Below are positions 8,801 to 14,724 of a stretch of 39,495 nt of DNA, piece by piece (the first letter of the stretch is position 1; every line of letters starts with the position of its first letter). The notes beneath the pieces were generated by a model. That model had not been told where the DNA came from, made no database searches, and saw nothing but the letters and a program-made list of their open reading frames with translations. The stretch comes from Waddliaceae bacterium (lineage in GTDB: Bacteria > Chlamydiota > Chlamydiia > Chlamydiales > GCA-2709385): positions 1 to 39,495 of the forward strand of contig PAQS01000001.1 of the NCBI GenBank assembly GCA_002709385.1, in the 5' to 3' direction. Both the position numbers and the translations under genes were made by a program.

Positions 8801-8991
8801 TAAAGTACAGTAAATACATAGATAACGTTCCTCCAGACAGCATGCTGAAAAGATTAAAAAATTCTGGTGCCTTACAAAAACTTCCACGTCTGGATGTTCA
8901 GGAAAGGTATATCGCTCCTCCTCCTAAAAGAAAAGACCTCTTGTTAGATAGAGTCAAAAAGACGCTTAAGAATACCTTTTCAAAAACCTAA
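5890..8991 (+). CDS. Orphan 1033-aa protein, no recognised domain
   Basis: I do not recognise a family. The frame is long, continuous and has normal amino-acid use, so it is certainly a gene. It looks soluble and mostly alpha-helical, with many Leu/Glu/Lys/Ser-rich segments, no signal peptide and no membrane segment. No Walker, nuclease, protease or methylase motif is visible. Residues 1-80 may be a small beta-domain (alternating V-x-V patterns). A separate beta-type segment is around 775-810 (T-G-I-I-V-N-R ... L-V-L-P-F-G-L-A-G). A basic, tryptophan-bearing helix follows near 880-900 (L-L-F-W-R-R-K-S-W-S-R-A-R-R-E), and the tail is Lys/Pro-rich. It stands alone between composite repeat units A and B, in AT-rich DNA. 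A chlamydia-specific effector, a large structural protein or a defence protein are all open; none can be argued from motifs. Confidence 0.85.
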   Translation: MTKVVYSTSQLLEELKNQSMDVRVESVKVHWPESVSVCSDAIHGKLERIVRINEQVNLLLSNGKEILWEREVIFQGEIGQNDEDLAARAWLSTHDQENEVSHRLKELSNRILKTPSDVKTEKKIIELGNLETQKKTSILPEWVLNLFYKSPFLYRSVQETALKKIIPSKCLKDWGANDLLVASQEIGSINKKNSTLSSQESLHIDRILNHLIEISVSLLADYDSSIPYEFLYQPNFLLYYGNQILKVAQENGSIQNGISLNSPDLVEIFQRRLSNRILIRDGGRKNLFESSRSQQLSEELISSFKVLEKTGRIPDPDSDYMKWKHVLAGNLDAISQSAIENLEELRGYCLDTFFSTQDIWQSIFDGEDISTSQFEELTIGFYKIWKEKVKNTNSLIKNEIKNCNILISTELPGFSKMSSTDPLQEIIQKEVNDLLNARASFDFRQFFTMSLSPEKEKIWESFFVLLLENLWKRGPEIELNGAISNDDISMYTDQYAEARDWIDTLSQYSGKNQEFFDRLNKMVQINEPEIGEEVYRSANRKQIQWECKGIFSNEEAEALYLLSLSLSDSSEILNKSELESIRIFIDELCIDNSDLNKRVAAILNEEDGVNFLGISEEALHLCRALTFKSSYFKYVEGITSRLENIDRLLSENKPAEPEERIRHEDLHIINSLRGLFFYRRYSSDLAPVEKLADCGLKCFPELLQIRENLLTCTNVIDQLAFSLENESKQTFRNGDFFADSSINKLIKKKDHELPLTSLTESLTQRYGHTGIIVNRIDQDRLSSGEVCVTYTEDLLVLPFGLAGSDYFRLVPSELIKKKPHREILSKVFSNESWEKQLQSRYEEIIEWSQSGDNIQAQEAIRNVKLGLQKTWFLHKLQSCKDKLLFWRRKSWSRARREAVYHKIFDENKSNEVHMYCSSHSLQVSLSALHILNQEVAEKYLSLLQDEGKKEEAKKFEKEYVLGDKMLIQMPVKYSKYIDNVPPDSMLKRLKNSGALQKLPRLDVQERYIAPPPKRKDLLLDRVKKTLKNTFSKT

Positions 8992-8996
8992 AATAT

Positions 8997-9071
8997 ATGA
9001 AATATCTGCACTATAAAGAAACATCCTCCATAGATCTCTTATTAAATATGCAACAAAATGTGACTGGTTGA
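8997..9071 (+). CDS. 24-codon frame matching the start of the 4368 ORF
   Basis: Directly behind the 1033-aa gene, M-K-Y-L-H-Y-K-E-T-S-S-I-D-L-L-L-N then M-Q-Q-N-V-T-G and a stop. It is homologous at DNA level to 4392-4460. There is no ribosome site of its own. It is better viewed as an extension of the repeat unit than as a proven peptide; it is listed because two diverged copies keep the same frame. Confidence 0.2.
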   Translation: MKYLHYKETSSIDLLLNMQQNVTG

Positions 9072-9195
9072 CATACTAGCCATACCTTACATACAGGTAA
9101 TACTATATGGCTAATATGGTTGATGTGGCTAGTATGGCTGATTACTAAAACAAGCTCTTAATTTGAGCTGAATCGTAACTGTAGCTCTTTTTGGT
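9049..9195. repeat. Composite unit B: iteron, heptads and RHH-gene 3' end
   Basis: Iteron at 9049-9067, then the same inverted/direct heptad block as units A and C. From 9071 it parallels unit C (from 9971) at exactly 900 bp distance with few changes. Its right end (about 9150-9195) copies the last ten or so codons of the minus-strand RHH gene at 10076 (K-E-L-Q-L-R-F-S-S-N-stop), so B is a truncated duplicate of the region now at C. The GAGCT...AGCTC-TTTTT arrangement at 9164-9191 could also act as a weak terminator. Confidence 0.75.
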
Positions 9196-9243
9196 TTAAT
9201 TATTTAATTTAAGAAAGTGAAGTAGACCCAAATAATAATATGC

Positions 9244-9867
9244 CTATTTTTCGAGGCGAGGTTTTATATTCACTAAAGCATCTTCTGAGCTCCAGAATCC
9301 CCCTGAAACTTTTAAGTAATATTTACGGCCAAAAGGAACATCAAACAGTATTATACCTTCTTGGCTTACGTTTGGGTTAAGAGCATCTAATGCATGAATT
9401 GAATTATCAATACGCCATCCGGCACTTGATGAAGAGTACTGATTTCCAGAATCATCAATTAGATAAAAAGGGGGGATAGTTCGTTCTTGACTATCGTTAT
9501 TTCTAACGGTAAGACGAATGAATAAATATTTGCCGTTTGGAGGAGTATCTAAACTATCGCCTCTTATAGAACTAGAATACCATGAATCCCATACTGCATA
9601 AGATGTATATCCAACAGTTACGGTTTCTTGTTGAGAAAACTGTTTAATAGTCTTGGGAGAAGTATTGGATTGAGAGTCAACCTTCATAACAAAATATAAT
9701 ATAATACCTAAAACTAGAACAGTCTTAAATAGACCAGATAATGTGCTAGATAAATTTAAATAAACTTTTTTTAAAAAACTTTTTTCATCAATTTTTATCC
9801 CACAATTAGGACATTTATCAGCTTTTGAGCTGATTTTTGATCCGCACTCTTTGCATTTTACTAACAT
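9244..9867 (-). CDS. Zinc-ribbon, membrane-anchored DUF4352 protein
   Basis: 207 aa. Residues 4-22 hold a zinc ribbon with C-x2-C (5, 8) and C-x2-C (19, 22), typical of zinc_ribbon_2. One membrane segment follows at about 41-63. The remaining 140 residues are beta-rich with the DUF4352 pattern (...K-Y-L-F-I-R-L-T-V-R-N-N-D..., L-I-D-D-S-G-N-Q-Y, then I-L-F-D-V-P), an immunoglobulin-like extracytoplasmic domain. The ribbon would be cytosolic and the DUF4352 part outside. Such proteins are common in Firmicutes and rare in Gram-negatives. It lies alone between repeat units B and C, hence probably a mobile single-gene cassette. Function unknown. Confidence 0.8.
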   Translation of the reverse strand: MLVKCKECGSKISSKADKCPNCGIKIDEKSFLKKVYLNLSSTLSGLFKTVLVLGIILYFVMKVDSQSNTSPKTIKQFSQQETVTVGYTSYAVWDSWYSSSIRGDSLDTPPNGKYLFIRLTVRNNDSQERTIPPFYLIDDSGNQYSSSSAGWRIDNSIHALDALNPNVSQEGIILFDVPFGRKYYLKVSGGFWSSEDALVNIKPRLEK

Positions 9868-9970
9868 AGCAACTCATTTAGTTTTTCTAATTTATTTAAC
9901 TAATTAAGTATAACTGTTTTTTTGTAAAAAATAAAATATTTAACAGGTGTATTCTAATGATGTTATTATC

Positions 9971-10113
9971 ACATACTAGCCATACCTTACATATAGGTAA
10001 TACTATGTGGCTAATATGGTTGATGTGGCAAGTATGGCTGGTATGGCTGGTGTGGCTGATTACTAAAACAAGCTCTTAATTTGAGCTGAATCGTGACTGT
10101 AGCTCTTTTTGAT
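9971..10113. repeat. Composite unit C: heptads plus 3' end of the RHH gene
   Basis: It carries the same block as A and B but lacks the iteron (it begins TATCACATACTAGCC). It has one more TATGGCTGG heptad than B. Its right end is the genuine 3' end of the RHH gene (stop at 10076-10078). It lies about 100 bp before the start of the zinc-ribbon gene on the minus strand, so the heptads may control that gene. Confidence 0.7.
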
Positions 10114-10483
10114 TGGATATTTCTTCCTCAATGAGTTTTTCAAAAATAGCAGACATGATCCAACGTCGAGTAGAAAAAGTATAATTTTTCGTTTTTAGTT
10201 CTTCGATTTTTTTATCTAATAGCTCTTTAATTTCCTGAGAAAGATCTACTTTGATAGTGCGCATTTTAAATTCTCCGTCGGGATCATTTTTCTCACTATC
10301 ACGTTTAAGCTTTTCCTCTATAGCTTCTTGCATCCATCCAGAAACCGAAACATCTTCTTTTTCGAGTAGTTTTCTGACAGATCTTATTTTGCTAATTCTG
10401 TCTGCTGTTGCTCGATCAATAGTCATCGCATACTGGTATATGGAGTCTTTTTGACATCGTTTTTCGTCTTCATCGTTTGTCAT
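10076..10483 (-). CDS. Double RHH protein, TraY-like relaxosome or tra regulator
   Basis: 135 aa. ATG at 10483 follows an excellent AGGAGG site, so a longer reading toward 10972 through the traA promoter region is rejected. Two RHH-like halves are visible: residues about 20-58 (A-T-A-D-R-I-S-K-I-R ... V-S-G-W-M-Q-E-A-I-E-E-K-L) and about 70-120 (T-I-K-V-D-L-S-Q-E-I-K-E-L-L-D ... R-W-I-M-S-A-I-F-E-K-L). F-plasmid TraY is also a 131-aa tandem RHH protein, which binds oriT and the tra promoter just ahead of traA. Here the gene is divergent from traA, 244 bp away. The tandem fold and position are seen; TraY function is inferred. Confidence 0.65.
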   Translation of the reverse strand: MTNDEDEKRCQKDSIYQYAMTIDRATADRISKIRSVRKLLEKEDVSVSGWMQEAIEEKLKRDSEKNDPDGEFKMRTIKVDLSQEIKELLDKKIEELKTKNYTFSTRRWIMSAIFEKLIEEEISNQKELQSRFSSN

Positions 10484-10727
10484 TATACCTCCTCGATTCG
10501 CCGGAATATAAAAGCATAGATTTATGAAAAAATCAATCTGAAACACATACAGATTAGATAAAAATACACTTAAAAGTGGTTCTGAAAGGGTTTTTTCATT
10601 GTTTTCTTTCGTCTCTAAAGTAACAAAAAAATAATTTCGAGAATAGGCAAGAAAAAACTTCAGTTTATAAAATATGTTGTATAAATTATGGAATAAGCGG
10701 TAAAGCTTAAAGTTAAAGGAGAATTTA
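10484..10727. promoter_or_regulatory. Divergent control region between RHH gene and tra operon
   Basis: No gene. AT-rich. It holds an inverted repeat CACTT-AA-AAGTG near 10568-10579 and a TATAAA at 10680-10685 that could be the -10 of the tra promoter, without a convincing -35. A strong AAAGGAG precedes traA. The RHH protein would be expected to bind here. An oriT could be here or outside the window; I see no nic motif I can name. Confidence 0.45.
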
Positions 10728-11042
10728 ATGAAAACATCGATGATCACCGGTGCTATGTTAGCGGCAATGGCTTTTGCACCTTCATTAATCATGGCTAGTA
10801 CTGGAGAGGATTTTGGATTTACTGCGGAAGCTACGAAAATCCAAGATTTCTTATTCGGTCCTGTAGTACGTATTGCAGGGATTGCCGGGGGAGCGTATGG
10901 ACTGATGCAGTCTATTACAACCTCGAGTGTATCTCCGTTAATGATGTACGGAGCAATTGGTGTTGGTGCCAACTTAGTTCCGAAGTTTATTAATGGCGTA
11001 TTCGACGTATCAGGAATGCTAGTTACTGCAATCGGGGGCTAG
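10728..11042 (+). CDS. traA: TraA-like pilin precursor
   Basis: 104 aa, first gene of the transfer operon. The signal peptide (K3, hydrophobic 5-20) ends around I-M-A at 21-23. The mature part has two hydrophobic segments rich in Gly and Ala (about 46-62 and 71-85) separated by a short loop, the layout of F-type pilins. The size (about 80 residues mature) also fits. No separate TraQ- or TraX-type processing gene is seen nearby. Ribosome site AAAGGAG. Identity rests on topology and on position directly before traL. Confidence 0.75.
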   Translation: MKTSMITGAMLAAMAFAPSLIMASTGEDFGFTAEATKIQDFLFGPVVRIAGIAGGAYGLMQSITTSSVSPLMMYGAIGVGANLVPKFINGVFDVSGMLVTAIGG

Positions 11043-11046
11043 TACG

Positions 11047-11346
11047 ATGAGGCAACATGATGAAAGTAGAATCATCAAAACTCTCGACAATCAACCTAGA
11101 GTTCTTTTTTGGGATGTAGATGAATTCCTTGTTCTTTTTCTTCCTCTTCTTTTGGGGATTGGAATAGGGAGTATTCTCATCATGTTGCTTGGTATTCCTC
11201 TAAAGTTTGTTTTCTCAAAGACAAAATCGAAAAGAGGTGTTCCGTTAAAACACCGAATGTACTGGATGCTTCCTTCTGATTTTCTACGAAAAAGAAAAGG
11301 AATTCATAATTTTCCTGACTCTCATATTCGGGATATTGTTCTATGA
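11047..11346 (+). CDS. traL: TraL, pilus assembly membrane protein
   Basis: 99 aa. It has the family's N-terminal signature: ...L-D-N-Q-P-R-V-L-F-W-D-V-D-E-F, followed by one long hydrophobic segment (about 28-55). TraL sits in the inner membrane with TraE and is needed for F-pilus assembly. It follows traA by 4 bp, and its stop overlaps the traE start (ATGA). Confidence 0.85.
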   Translation: MRQHDESRIIKTLDNQPRVLFWDVDEFLVLFLPLLLGIGIGSILIMLLGIPLKFVFSKTKSKRGVPLKHRMYWMLPSDFLRKRKGIHNFPDSHIRDIVL

Positions 11347-11897
11347 ATGAACTAATGATGGAAAGAGATTTAAATAATCTCAGGAAGCAGAGAAACGCAC
11401 TTACTGCTATTTGTACAGTGTTATCTCTTTCTGTAATTTTACAGGGAGTTTTCCTTTTTAAGAAGCAAGATCGAGTTGTTATTGTTCCTCCTGTCGTTAA
11501 CCAGTCGTTTTGGGTAGATAATCAACATATTTCCGTTTCTTATCTTGAACAGATGGGAGTTTTCCTTGGGGAACTACTTCTTTCTAAATCGTATCATTCT
11601 TCTCTTAAGCAAAGAGAAATTCTCTTAAAACATGCCAGCCCAGGTTTTGCAACGAGTTTTAGAAAAAAACTCCTAGAAGAAGAAGCAAAATTAAAGAATC
11701 AAAATTCATCCTATGTTTTTCATCCAGAGTCGGTAAGAGTCAATCAAAATAAGAGACTCGTTTTATTAGAAGGGAATAGAGAGGTGTATGTAAATGGAAA
11801 GCGTATCTCAACACAAAAAGAGACATATGTTTTGCATTTTAGTTACTTAGGAGGACGCCTTCTACTCGATGGGGTGAGTCAGGGAGAAAACAAATGA
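11343..11897 (+). CDS. traE: TraE, VirB5/8-like T4SS inner-membrane protein
   Basis: 184 aa, close to F TraE (188). N-terminal cytosolic basic segment, one membrane helix (about 20-42), then a periplasmic domain with the TraE pattern V-V-I-V-P-P-V-V-N-Q-S-F-W-V and the ending ...Y-V-L-H-F-S-Y-L-G-G-R-L. It overlaps both neighbours by 4 bp (ATGA), so translation is coupled. Confidence 0.9.
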   Translation: MNELMMERDLNNLRKQRNALTAICTVLSLSVILQGVFLFKKQDRVVIVPPVVNQSFWVDNQHISVSYLEQMGVFLGELLLSKSYHSSLKQREILLKHASPGFATSFRKKLLEEEAKLKNQNSSYVFHPESVRVNQNKRLVLLEGNREVYVNGKRISTQKETYVLHFSYLGGRLLLDGVSQGENK

Positions 11898-12583
11898 TCC
11901 GATATATTTTTCTAGCTTTATCTTTGCTTACTTCTAGCCAGCTTTTTTCGACATTGATTCATGAGATTGATACTTGTAAGGCTTTGAATTGTTCATTCAG
12001 CATTAAGCAGCATAATCGAATTATCGTGGATGGAGGGCTTGTAAAAAAGCTTATCTGTCCTGAAGGGGTTTTTAATTTTCGTTTAGATGCTGATAGTGGA
12101 CAAGCCTTTGTATTGGTGGAGAATATTAGTAATGAACCAACTTTAATTTCTGTAATTACAGATGAAGGAAGAGTTCAAGACTTGTCTGTCACTTTAGAAA
12201 ATAAACCATCTGAAGTGATTGTTCTTAAAAGTTCTAATTCTGAAGAGCAAGCCCCATCTGTATTAGAAGAAGACGTCGATCATGAGATGGTATCTATATT
12301 ACTGAGCTTAATGGATGGAACAATTCCGGAAGGGTATAGCCCTAGAGAAGTGAGTTCATCTGATGATCGTTCGCAGAGAAGTTTTCGCTTAAAAGCTAAA
12401 ATCTGTGTAGAGGGACCTTATGAAAAGATCTATGCTTATGAGCTGGTTAATCTTTTAAATGTTGATCTCCATATATCAGAAGAAAGTATTTCGAATACTT
12501 CAGATCTCTGGATCTATCTTGAAAGCAACAAAATTCCTCCTCGAAAGTCAAGTAGAGTGATTATTTCTAGGAGGAAAAATTAA
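11894..12583 (+). CDS. traK: TraK, outer-membrane-complex secretin-like protein (VirB9 analogue)
   Basis: 229 aa with a signal peptide (about 1-19) and a beta-rich periplasmic body. Similarity to TraK is weak but recognisable in the C-terminal region (V-E-G-P-Y-E-K-I-Y-A-Y-E-L-V-N-L ending W-I-Y-L-E-S...P-R-K-S-S-R-V-I-I). TraK, TraB and TraV build the core channel across the envelope. The place between traE and traB is canonical. ATGA overlap upstream, TAATG downstream. Confidence 0.8.
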   Translation: MIRYIFLALSLLTSSQLFSTLIHEIDTCKALNCSFSIKQHNRIIVDGGLVKKLICPEGVFNFRLDADSGQAFVLVENISNEPTLISVITDEGRVQDLSVTLENKPSEVIVLKSSNSEEQAPSVLEEDVDHEMVSILLSLMDGTIPEGYSPREVSSSDDRSQRSFRLKAKICVEGPYEKIYAYELVNLLNVDLHISEESISNTSDLWIYLESNKIPPRKSSRVIISRRKN

Positions 12584-13758
12584 TGCTATCTTCCTCTAAA
12601 AAGAATCTATTATCTCAAAAAAGGCTATTAGCTCTCTCTTCTGTAGGGGCATTTATATTAATAGGAGGACTTTCTTATTTTCTCGTCTTTGACGACGGAT
12701 ATTCTCCAGAAGTTAAAACTAAAGATAGAATGGTTGATTTACCTGGAGATCGTGTAGATGCTCAAGAGATATGGATGTCTCAAGTTCAGAGTGAAAACCG
12801 TTTTTTCGAGCAAAGACTGAAATACATAGAAGAGTTGTTACTTAGCTCAAGCAAAAGAGAAGAAGAAAAAAACAAAGAAAGTGAAGAGCTGAAAAGAGAA
12901 ATACATAGGCTCAGAGAAGAGTTAAGTTTTCGAGAAAAAAACAAGCTTGATAAAGAACACAAAGAAGGGGCTGTTCTTGCTCCTTTCGGTTCTATGACAC
13001 CACCTATAGAAACCGAATTCTCCTCACCTAAAGCTCTTTTGGAAGTTGTTATGGACGAGTCCAAAAGAAACAAGACGAAACATGTTGATGAGGCGATACC
13101 TGCTGCGACGACAGTAAAAGCAATTCTCGTTTCAAGTGTAGATGCTTTGTGTGGTGTTGGAGCAAGTAGTGATCCTCAGCCAATTAAGCTTCGCATACTA
13201 GGTGATGGAAAGCTTCCTAATGGTGTGAGGGCAAAACTAAAAGGGGGGCTTATTGTTGCAAGTGCATATGGTCACCTTTCTTCAGAAAGAGTTTTTATAC
13301 GAATAGAGAGACTAACTCAGACAAAAGCAAATGGTAATTTTATTGAGACAGATGTCACAGGTTTTGTCACAGGTGAAGATGGTAAGTATGGATTAAGAGG
13401 GATCGTAGTGGATCGTTCAGACAAACTCGTAAAAAATGCTTTTATTAGTGGGCTATTTGGAGGTGTAAGTCAATTTCTAAGTACAACACAAAATGCTCAG
13501 GATATTAGAGACGCGACAAGTGGGCTACCGAATAGTTTACGCTACGACATTCTAAAAGACGGGGGATTAAAGGGTGTTGGTGGTGCCATGGATAAACTTT
13601 CAGATTACTACATTAAAAGAGCTGAGCAACTACAGCCTGTGATTCAAGTGGCTGCGGGAAGAATAGTCGATATTACGTTTACATGTGGTGCTGAATTAGG
13701 AGATTTGCACACCAAAGATAAGGTTCGAAAAATAAGAGAGGGCAATCATGAAATATAA
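12583..13758 (+). CDS. traB: TraB, channel scaffold (VirB10 analogue)
   Basis: 391 aa, shorter than F TraB (475). Membrane helix at about 14-35, a strongly charged coiled coil at about 75-125, a variable linker, then the conserved VirB10-like barrel domain from about 165 (A-T-T-V-K-A-I-L-V-S-S-V-D-A ... L-R-G-I-V-V-D-R) to the end. The shorter length comes from the linker. It spans the periplasm and links inner and outer membranes. Its end overlaps the next gene by 11 bp. Confidence 0.9.
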   Translation: MLSSSKKNLLSQKRLLALSSVGAFILIGGLSYFLVFDDGYSPEVKTKDRMVDLPGDRVDAQEIWMSQVQSENRFFEQRLKYIEELLLSSSKREEEKNKESEELKREIHRLREELSFREKNKLDKEHKEGAVLAPFGSMTPPIETEFSSPKALLEVVMDESKRNKTKHVDEAIPAATTVKAILVSSVDALCGVGASSDPQPIKLRILGDGKLPNGVRAKLKGGLIVASAYGHLSSERVFIRIERLTQTKANGNFIETDVTGFVTGEDGKYGLRGIVVDRSDKLVKNAFISGLFGGVSQFLSTTQNAQDIRDATSGLPNSLRYDILKDGGLKGVGGAMDKLSDYYIKRAEQLQPVIQVAAGRIVDITFTCGAELGDLHTKDKVRKIREGNHEI

Positions 13759-14332
13759 AATGATTTTCACGTTTCTTTTTTTCTCTTCTTTTATGGGAGC
13801 TTTGGAAAGGTTGCCTGAGCAATATTGTATTTCCTATGGAAAGAAAGATGCTTCTTTAGAAATCATTGAGTATTTTTCTTTTTCCTGTCCCCAATGCATT
13901 CGCTGTTTTACTCGTGAATTTGAGGGAATCAAAGATAAATATATCGATTCAGGACTTATTCGTTGGGTTTTCCATCCTATGCCAATGGATTTATCTACCA
14001 TTCAAGCAATGCATTGCTTGTCTCTTCTGGATGGCGATAAGAAAAAGATATTTTTGGAAGCAATATTACCAGAAATGGATGGGCAGAGACCAGATCTCGC
14101 AGTTGCTCTTATGAAACGAGCTATGGATTTCTTCTCACAAGAAGTCATAGATCTTGAAAACCTTGAGCTTCTCGGTGAGACGAGTACCTTTCAAGATGCT
14201 TTTTCTTATGTAAATCAAGATAACACAGTAGAAGCTGTTCCTTCTTTAGAAGTAAACGGAAAGCAACTCTCTGAGATACCCACAGAATATACGGTAGAAC
14301 GTCTATGGAATCAAATTAAGGAGACACTATGA
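13748..14332 (+). CDS. DsbA-like periplasmic thiol oxidoreductase of the Tra operon
   Basis: 194 aa with a signal peptide (1-18). The thioredoxin-type active site is C47-P-Q-C50 in F-S-F-S-C-P-Q-C, and the cis-proline is in E-A-V-P-S-L near 265-275 of the DNA-coded C-terminal third (residues about 160-165). The DsbA/thioredoxin fold is typical of the DsbA_2/Thioredoxin_4 group. The likely substrates are the cysteine-rich TraN, TraU and TraH encoded downstream. Its placing inside the operon, between traB and traV, resembles DsbC/TrbB carriage in other F-type systems. Overlap ATGA with traV. Confidence 0.8.
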   Translation: MKYKMIFTFLFFSSFMGALERLPEQYCISYGKKDASLEIIEYFSFSCPQCIRCFTREFEGIKDKYIDSGLIRWVFHPMPMDLSTIQAMHCLSLLDGDKKKIFLEAILPEMDGQRPDLAVALMKRAMDFFSQEVIDLENLELLGETSTFQDAFSYVNQDNTVEAVPSLEVNGKQLSEIPTEYTVERLWNQIKETL

Positions 14333-14724
14333 GACAGATATCTATTTATCTATGTTTTTTAGCTTTTCTCCAAGGTTGTGCTACTTACAAAAACCGTTTT
14401 GATTGTCCTACACCGACAGGAGTAGGATGCCATTCTGTATCTGAAATAGAATCAATGATTATTGAGCGTGAAGGTGAAGAAGATGTTTTCTATCCAGATG
14501 AAAGTAAGCAGGTTTTTTCTAATAAAGATGAGCGTAGCTGTTGTAGAAAAGCAAGTAATGTACTTTCAAAGGATCCTTCTATTAATTCAGGTAAAGTTAA
14601 ACGTATATGGGTTGCTCCTAGAAAGAAAAAAAGCGGGATATCAGTAGGAGCTCATTACGTACATTTTACTGTTGATCCTCAAGACTCATGGTTGCTCTTA
14701 ACTCAAGGAGAAGATCATGAGTAG
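14329..14724 (+). CDS. traV: TraV, outer-membrane lipoprotein (VirB7 analogue)
   Basis: 131 aa. Lipoprotein signal with the lipobox L-Q-G-C17, then the family cysteine motif (F-D-C-P ... G-V-G-C-H-S-V-S-E). It anchors the TraK/TraB core in the outer membrane. F TraV is 171 aa, so this is a short member. ATGA overlap upstream and 8 bp overlap with traC. Confidence 0.85.
   Translation: MRQISIYLCFLAFLQGCATYKNRFDCPTPTGVGCHSVSEIESMIIEREGEEDVFYPDESKQVFSNKDERSCCRKASNVLSKDPSINSGKVKRIWVAPRKKKSGISVGAHYVHFTVDPQDSWLLLTQGEDHE

Noticed and set aside
9164-9191. Strong intrinsic terminator
   Set aside because: The stem is only five base pairs with a 13-nt loop, and the segment derives from a copied gene end; weak at best.
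10484-10972. N-terminal extension of the minus-strand RHH gene across the traA promoter and into traA
   Set aside because: The extension is the reverse of traA and its leader; a perfect AGGAGG precedes the ATG at 10483.
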